From positions 3,178,659-3,242,658 of the forward strand of contig NZ_CP021378.1 of NCBI RefSeq assembly GCF_002215495.1: a stretch of 64,000 bases of DNA, in the 5' to 3' direction. Shown piece after piece: positions 59,492 through 64,000 of this stretch (position 1 is the first letter of the stretch; each line of letters opens with the position of its first letter). The notes below the pieces were generated by a model. The model was given only the letters and a program-made list of their open reading frames with translations, made no database searches and was not told the origin of the DNA. A program made the translations under genes and the position numbers. This stretch comes from Porphyrobacter sp. CACIAM 03H1. GTDB taxonomy: Bacteria > Pseudomonadota > Alphaproteobacteria > Sphingomonadales > Sphingomonadaceae.

Positions 59492-60298
59492 ATGCTTCAG
59501 AAACTGCGCGAGTTTTTCCGTCCCCCGCCGCCGGCCAAGCTGCCGGAAGTGCCGGCGGGCACGCGCTATTACGCGGTCGGCGACATCCACGGGCGGCTTG
59601 ATCTGTTCAACGCGATGATCGCCGCGATCGAGGAGGAGATCGTCGCTGCGCCGGGGCTCGACCACCGCATCATCCTGCTCGGCGACCTCGTCGACCGCGG
59701 GCCGGACAGCGCAGGCGTGGTCGAGCGCGCCCGCGCCTGGCAACAGACCCGCAAGGTGCGCATTCTCGCCGGCAATCACGAGGAGATGTTCCTCGCCGCC
59801 TTCACCAAGCCCGAAGCGCTGCGCCACTTCCTCAAGCACGGCGGGCACGAGACGGTGCTGAGCTACGGCTTTTCCAGCAAGCAGCTGGCCAAGCTCGAGC
59901 TCGAGGAAATTTTCGAGCGCCTGCCGCAGGTCGTTTCGCAGGAGACGCGCGATTACATCGCCTCCTTCGAGACGATGATCCGGGCAGGCGACTATGTCTT
60001 CGTCCATGCCGGGATCGACCCAACGCGCCCGCTGGCCGAACAGAAGCGCAGCGACCTCCTCTGGATCCGCGAGCGTTTCCTCAACCATGAAGGTCCGCTC
60101 GAGAAGGTGGTGGTCCACGGGCACACGATCTTCGACCAGGTGATGGACTGCGGCAACCGCATCGGCATCGACACTGGCGCTTTCCGCTCCGGTGTGCTTA
60201 CAGCCCTCGTGCTTGAGGGCGACCAGCGGCGGATCCTCCAGGCCTGCACGGACGAAGCAGGATCCATCGCGATTTTCCATGGCGAGCGCCCGCATTAA
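59492..60298 (+). CDS. PPP-family metallophosphoesterase (serine/threonine phosphatase)
   Basis: A 268-aa protein with the three metal-binding signatures in order: GDIHGRLD, GDLVDRGPDS and GNHEE, then VHAG and VHGHT for the remaining histidines. This is the bacterial PPP family including PrpA/diadenosine-tetraphosphatase-like enzymes. Substrate not decided. Upstream of ugd on the same strand with 54 bp between. Confidence 0.9.
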   Translation: MLQKLREFFRPPPPAKLPEVPAGTRYYAVGDIHGRLDLFNAMIAAIEEEIVAAPGLDHRIILLGDLVDRGPDSAGVVERARAWQQTRKVRILAGNHEEMFLAAFTKPEALRHFLKHGGHETVLSYGFSSKQLAKLELEEIFERLPQVVSQETRDYIASFETMIRAGDYVFVHAGIDPTRPLAEQKRSDLLWIRERFLNHEGPLEKVVVHGHTIFDQVMDCGNRIGIDTGAFRSGVLTALVLEGDQRRILQACTDEAGSIAIFHGERPH

Positions 60299-60352
60299 TC
60301 GCGGTGCGGCGCGCGAGCCGGTTCACAGACAGCGTATCAGGGAAAGCCGGAA

Positions 60353-61663
60353 ATGAAGATTGCGATGGTGGGTTCGGGCTATGTCGGGCTCGTGTCGGGC
60401 GCGTGTTTTGCCGATTTCGGGCACGACGTGGTCTGCATCGACAAGGATCAGGGCAAGATCGACCGGTTGCACGCCGGGATCATGCCGATCTACGAGCCGG
60501 GCCTCGATGCACTGGTCGAAAGCAACGTGAAGGCCGGGCGCCTCAGCTTCACCACCGATCTGGGCGAAGGCATTGCCGGGGCCGACGCGATCTTCATCGC
60601 GGTTGGCACGCCCAGCCGCCGGGGTGACGGCCATGCCGACCTCACCTTCGTCTACGAGGTCGCGCGCGAAGTGGGCGAGAAGCTGTCGGGCGATGCGGTG
60701 GTCGTGACCAAGTCGACCGTCCCGGTCGGCACCGGCGACGAGGTGGAGCGGATCATCCGCGAGACCGGCACGGCACACAAGGTTGCGGTCGTTTCCAACC
60801 CCGAATTCCTGCGCGAGGGCGCGGCGATCGGCGATTTCAAGCGCCCGGACCGCATCGTCATCGGCGCCGAGGACGATTTCGGCCGCGAGGTGATGCGCGA
60901 GGTCTACCGCCCGCTGTTCCTCAACGAAAGCCCGATTCTGTTCACCTCGCGCCGCACAAGCGAGCTGATCAAGTATGCGGCGAACGCATTCCTCGCAACG
61001 AAGATCACCTTCATTAACGAGATGGCGGACCTGTGTGAGAAGGTCGGCGCGAATGTGCAGGACGTCTCCCGCGGGATCGGGATGGACAACCGCATCGGCT
61101 CCAAGTTCCTACACGCCGGCCCCGGCTATGGCGGGAGCTGCTTCCCCAAGGACACGCTCGCCCTGCTCAAGACCGCCGAGGATTACGACAGCCCGACGCG
61201 GATCGTGGAGGCCGTGGTCAAGGTCAACGACACCCGCAAGCGCGCGATGGGCCGCAAGGTCGTCGATGCGCTGGGCGGGCTCGAGGAAGCGCGCGGCAAG
61301 AAGGCGGCGCTGCTCGGCCTGACCTTCAAGCCCAACACCGACGACATGCGCGACAGCCCGGCGATTGCGGTGGCGCAGACGCTGATGGACGCGGGGGTGG
61401 CGGTGGCCGCCTACGACCCGGAGGGGATGGAACAGGCCCGCCCGCTGCTCCCCAAGGTGACGATGTGCGGCAACCCCTACGAGGCGATCGAGGGCGCCGA
61501 CGTGGTGGTGATCGTGACCGAATGGGACGCTTTCCGCGCGCTCGATTTCCGCCGCATCAAGCAGATCGCCAAGGCGCCGGTGCTGGTGGACCTCAGGAAC
61601 ATCTACAAGCCCGAGGACATGCGCGCCGCCGGCTTCACCTATGTGAGCGTAGGCCGGGGGTAG
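60353..61663 (+). CDS. ugd: UDP-glucose 6-dehydrogenase
   Basis: A 436-aa protein of normal length. NAD motif GSGYVGLVSGACFADFGHDV, TKSTVPVGT, EFLREGAAIGDF and the catalytic C263 in GYGGSCFPKDT are all present. It oxidises UDP-glucose to UDP-glucuronate for surface polysaccharides. No polysaccharide cluster is directly attached, though decayed nfrAB-like genes lie 6 kb away. Confidence 0.95.
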   Translation: MKIAMVGSGYVGLVSGACFADFGHDVVCIDKDQGKIDRLHAGIMPIYEPGLDALVESNVKAGRLSFTTDLGEGIAGADAIFIAVGTPSRRGDGHADLTFVYEVAREVGEKLSGDAVVVTKSTVPVGTGDEVERIIRETGTAHKVAVVSNPEFLREGAAIGDFKRPDRIVIGAEDDFGREVMREVYRPLFLNESPILFTSRRTSELIKYAANAFLATKITFINEMADLCEKVGANVQDVSRGIGMDNRIGSKFLHAGPGYGGSCFPKDTLALLKTAEDYDSPTRIVEAVVKVNDTRKRAMGRKVVDALGGLEEARGKKAALLGLTFKPNTDDMRDSPAIAVAQTLMDAGVAVAAYDPEGMEQARPLLPKVTMCGNPYEAIEGADVVVIVTEWDAFRALDFRRIKQIAKAPVLVDLRNIYKPEDMRAAGFTYVSVGRG

Positions 61664-61921
61664 TTTGTCTGCGTGCCCGCCTCCGTGGGCACATCCTCGG
61701 CGCTATTCCTTCGCTGCGCTCAGGGCGCCTGCGGCTCGCACGCTTGCGCTCGCGGCCCGTTCTTCGGGGGGCCGGATTGTCTTCAACCCGCAAGTTTCGC
61801 CATGATTTCGGTCGCGCAGCGACCGGGAGGCCAAGCGGCCGAACCGCAGGCGCTCGAACCCGCCGGGCTCGAAACCGCGCCGAGCACGAACCCGCGGAGG
61901 CGGGTTCGCAACGAAAACAAC
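61664..61921. other. Non-coding spacer between ugd and rnpB
   Basis: A 258-bp GC-rich spacer. A hairpin CGAACCCGC/GCGGGTTCG at about 61890-61912 lies just downstream of the 3' end of the RNase P RNA gene; it lacks a clear T-run on the minus strand, so it is not a standard terminator but may mark the transcript end. Overlapping short frames look random. Confidence 0.5.
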
Positions 61922-62351
61922 GTCAGGAGGCCGTCATAAGCCGGGTTCTGTCTCCGCGGGCGGTATCCTGACGGACCGGCCCCGCGGCGGCAGCCATTCA
62001 TCTGGGCCGACGATCGCTCGACGGCTCTAGCAGCCAACCCGGGTCTCTCGGCGCGAAACACGCCTGCCTCCTTGCGGAAGGCGCGAGACCCCTATTCGGC
62101 CTTGCTCCGGGTGGGGTTTGCCATGCGGTTGCCGTTGCCGGCCCCCCGGTGCGCTCTTGCCGCACCCTTTCACCCTTGCCTGTGCCCGCGCTCCCGAAGG
62201 ATGGCGGGCCATCGGCGGTCTGCTCTCTGTGGCACTTTCCCTTGCCCCGCCCGAAGGCGGGACCGGCGGGCGTTACCCGCCACCCTCGTTTCGTGGAGCC
62301 CGGACTTTCCTCGCGACCCGAAGGTCACGCGGCTGCCTCAGGCCCCCTGAC
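61922..62351 (-). ncRNA. rnpB: RNase P RNA, bacterial type A
   Basis: Read on the minus strand. The 5' part holds GAGGAAAGTCCGGGCTCCAC (CR-I region) and the 3' part ACAGAACCCGGCTTATGACG (CR-V), the most conserved RNase P RNA sequences. The ends GTCAGGGGGCC (62351-62341) and GGCCTCCTGAC (61932-61922) pair to form an 11-bp P1 stem, fixing the borders at about 430 nt. It matures tRNA 5' ends together with RnpA. Confidence 0.96.
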
Positions 62352-62392
62352 GGGTCGGCCTATAGGGTCGGGACGGCGCAAATGCAAAAATC

Positions 62393-62484
62393 CCTTTCGT
62401 GCTGAGCTTGTCGAAGCACTGCACTTTTTCGGAACCGACATCGAAAAAGAAAGACAGCCCTTCAACAAGCTCAGGGCGAACGGG
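62393..62484. repeat. Palindromic repeat, copy 3 (between rnpB and the amidase gene)
   Basis: The arms CGTGCTGAGCTTGTCGAAG (from 62398) and CTTCAACAAGCTCAGGGCGA (to 62479) belong to the same family as copies 1 and 2 but have diverged. The spacer contains an inner palindrome CTTTTTCG/CGAAAAAG. It ends 8 bp after the stop of the amidase gene. Confidence 0.8.
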
Positions 62485-62491
62485 GAATCTG

Positions 62492-63211
62492 CTAGCGCGT
62501 GCGCCCCTGGTCGCGGTCGAGCAGCAGCTGCCACAATATCGCCGCCACCTCCCCGTCGGGCACGCCGGTGATCCGCTCGGGCCGCCAACGGCGCTCGAAG
62601 GCCTCGACCGCCTTGGCAGGGTCGGTGATGTCGTAGCCGAAGCGCTCCAGCGCGAGGAAGAAGCTGCCCTCGTTGTGGAACGGGTTGCCCGCCGCAAGGC
62701 ATTGCGGACGCGGCAGGCAGAGCTTGTATTGGGCAAGGCGCTCCCACGGGAACAGCTCGCCCGGATCGGTCTTGCGCATTGGCGCGACATCGGAATGGCC
62801 CACCACATTGGCGCGCGGGATGTCGTAGTGCTTCACGATCCGCGCGAGCAGCGGGATCAGCGCGTCAATCTGCGCCTCGGCAAAGCCGCGATAGCCGCCG
62901 TTTTCGGGCAGGTGGCCGGGGTGGTCCAGTTCGATGCCGATACTCGCCGAATTGACGTCCGGAATGCCGCGCCAATAACTCGCCCCGGCGTGCCAGGCGC
63001 GGCGGTGTTCGGGCACCAGCCGGATCACCTCGCCCTCCTCGGTGATGCAGTAATGCGCGCTGACCGAGGCGGCGGGGTCACACATGCGCTGCAATGCCGT
63101 CTCGACGGGCTTCATCTCGGTGTAGTGCAGCACCACCATGCTGATCGGCAGCGTCCGTTCGCCGTGATTGGGCGAGGGCACCTCGCGATGGACCAGCTCG
63201 TCGTCTTCCAT
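62492..63211 (-). CDS. N-acetylmuramoyl-L-alanine amidase (AmpD/Amidase_2 family)
   Basis: A 239-aa protein from ATG 63211. The amidase_2 fold shows the zinc histidine in VVLHYTEM, a second histidine/acid site in GHSDVAPMRKTDPG and GIELDHPGH. A C-terminal peptidoglycan-binding-like helical domain (about 180-235) follows. There is no signal peptide, so cytoplasmic recycling of muropeptides (AmpD-like) is likely. It lies 21 bp after chpT on the same strand. Confidence 0.9.
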   Translation of the reverse strand: MEDDELVHREVPSPNHGERTLPISMVVLHYTEMKPVETALQRMCDPAASVSAHYCITEEGEVIRLVPEHRRAWHAGASYWRGIPDVNSASIGIELDHPGHLPENGGYRGFAEAQIDALIPLLARIVKHYDIPRANVVGHSDVAPMRKTDPGELFPWERLAQYKLCLPRPQCLAAGNPFHNEGSFFLALERFGYDITDPAKAVEAFERRWRPERITGVPDGEVAAILWQLLLDRDQGRTR

Positions 63212-63232
63212 GCCCCCCAAACCCCGGACGCC

Positions 63233-63886
63233 CTATCCGATCATGCCTTCGGGCTCGGGCAGCACCGCGCCCAGCACCAGCGCGCCGTCGCCGAGCTTGT
63301 ACTGGAGGCCGCCCTCCATCTCCTCGGCGAGCACCGCGATCATGTGCGCCGCCGCCGTGCGGCTGGTGATCTCGCCCTCGTCGAGATCGCCCTGCAGCGC
63401 GCGGCCGATTGTCTCGTCGAAGGCGATCCTGTCGCCCCGCGCGCGGGCGACGATCTCCACCGCCCCGTCGCGCCGCTCCGCCCCGATGTCGAGCGATCCG
63501 CCACGCACCAGCGCTTCCAGCGCAATCTGGGCAAGGTTGAGCAGCACCTTGACCGCAGGCTTGGGCAGGCTCGGTTCGGCAATCGCCCAGTTGACCTCGA
63601 CCCGCTTGGCATCGGCGGCAAGCGCATCGATCACGGCGCGCGCCTCGTCCACCGGGATCGCCTCGCCGAAGCCCCCCGCCGCCCCGAAGGCGAGGCGGAA
63701 GAACTTGAGCTTGTCGGTGCTGATCCGCGCCGACTGCTCGAGCAGCTCGACCACCTTGGCCCGCATCTGGGGGTCCTGCTCGTCGGCGAGCAGCTCCAGC
63801 CCGTTGGCGAGCGCGCCGACCGGCGAGAGCATGTCGTGGCACAGGCGCGAGCACAGCATCGCGGCTAGATCGGTCCGGGAAATCAT
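63233..63886 (-). CDS. chpT: Histidine phosphotransferase ChpT
   Basis: A 217-aa protein. The dimerisation/phosphotransfer helix contains H17 in LCSRLCHDMLSPVGALANGL, diagnostic of ChpT, which passes phosphate from CckA to CtrA and CpdR. The C-terminal part is a degenerate HATPase-like fold without ATP motifs, as expected. It controls the alphaproteobacterial cell-cycle/motility CtrA pathway. Confidence 0.93.
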   Translation of the reverse strand: MISRTDLAAMLCSRLCHDMLSPVGALANGLELLADEQDPQMRAKVVELLEQSARISTDKLKFFRLAFGAAGGFGEAIPVDEARAVIDALAADAKRVEVNWAIAEPSLPKPAVKVLLNLAQIALEALVRGGSLDIGAERRDGAVEIVARARGDRIAFDETIGRALQGDLDEGEITSRTAAAHMIAVLAEEMEGGLQYKLGDGALVLGAVLPEPEGMIG

Positions 63887-63895
63887 GCGCCTTTC

Positions 63896-64000
63896 CTAAC
63901 CATCGATCATGGTAAAGGAAAGAGCGGTGAAACCCGCTTCCCCGTCCCGCCAGAACCTTACGTCCTCTCCCGCAAGGATCGCCCAGATCCGGCCGTCCCC
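63896..64000 (-). CDS. C-terminal end of an unidentified protein, partial
   Basis: The last 34 codons of a minus-strand frame ending at TAG 63896-63898 read GDGRIWAILAGEDVRFWRDG then EAGFTALSFTMIDG. The protein-like composition suggests a real gene upstream of chpT whose start is outside the window. The family cannot be told from this tail. Confidence 0.45.
   Translation of the reverse strand, partial: GDGRIWAILAGEDVRFWRDGEAGFTALSFTMIDG

Noticed and set aside
61783..62350. Several short open frames on both strands
   Set aside because: They overlap the RNase P RNA, whose conserved regions and P1 stem explain the sequence.

Overview
The window is 64 kb of high-GC chromosomal DNA, most likely from an alphaproteobacterium of the order Sphingomonadales (Erythrobacteraceae-like). 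The evidence is a ChpT-type phosphotransferase, a SUS-like TonB locus with tryptophan-halogenase-like genes, a gatCAB operon, an Mla-type lipid operon, an ATP12 chaperone, and the short palindromic repeats familiar from sphingomonads. Assignments rest on reading motifs and family resemblance; no database search was run.

Layout. 1-1440: the end of an IS1182-like element next to an orphan, possibly truncated Imm26-like gene. 1441-1889: non-coding, hairpin-rich. 1890-18893: a starch/maltodextrin locus with a GH97 alpha-glucosidase, two exported GH13 enzymes, a cytoplasmic GH13 alpha-glucosidase, an MFS sugar transporter, a LacI regulator, two tryptophan-halogenase-like flavoproteins, a DUF6445-like protein and a TonB-dependent receptor. 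Direct repeats of TTTGCAAAAA lie between the divergent MFS and amylase genes and again inside the DUF6445-like gene. 18978-25791: lipoprotein cytochrome c, a DUF1499-like membrane protein, a CDP-alcohol phosphatidyltransferase, a CNT nucleoside transporter, a VTT-domain/disulfide-reductase fusion and an NDH-2-like flavoprotein.

26059-30355 is a three-gene operon laid out like a type I secretion system (ABC exporter, HlyD-type adaptor, TolC-type channel), but every catalytic motif of the ABC ATPase domain is replaced. This is the most unusual system in the window. 30363-36067 is a minus-strand housekeeping run (trmL, a lipoprotein, gatB, a 52-aa membrane protein, gatA, gatC, an FKBP, rpsU). 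36288-40119 is a tightly overlapping plus-strand operon (crcB, RluC-like, PaiB-like, HAD, small membrane protein, ATP12). 40116-43673 is an Mla-like lipid transport operon. 43784-48116 holds valS, a methyltransferase and queE; valS carries an 81-bp palindromic repeat inserted in frame. 48234-51721 holds an orphan HerA-like ATPase and a TIGR02186/TauE pair.

51722-58046 is a decayed accessory island. It contains the wreckage of an nfrB-like glycosyltransferase gene and an nfrA-like outer-membrane gene, a roughly 1-kb inserted module with a winged-helix regulator and a 77-aa protein, and two different IS110-superfamily transposases. 58047-64000 returns to core genes: gloA, a SIMPL protein, a PPP-family phosphatase, ugd, the RNase P RNA, an AmpD-like amidase and chpT. 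One palindromic repeat family occurs three times (34695, 45297 and 62393), once inside a protein-coding gene.
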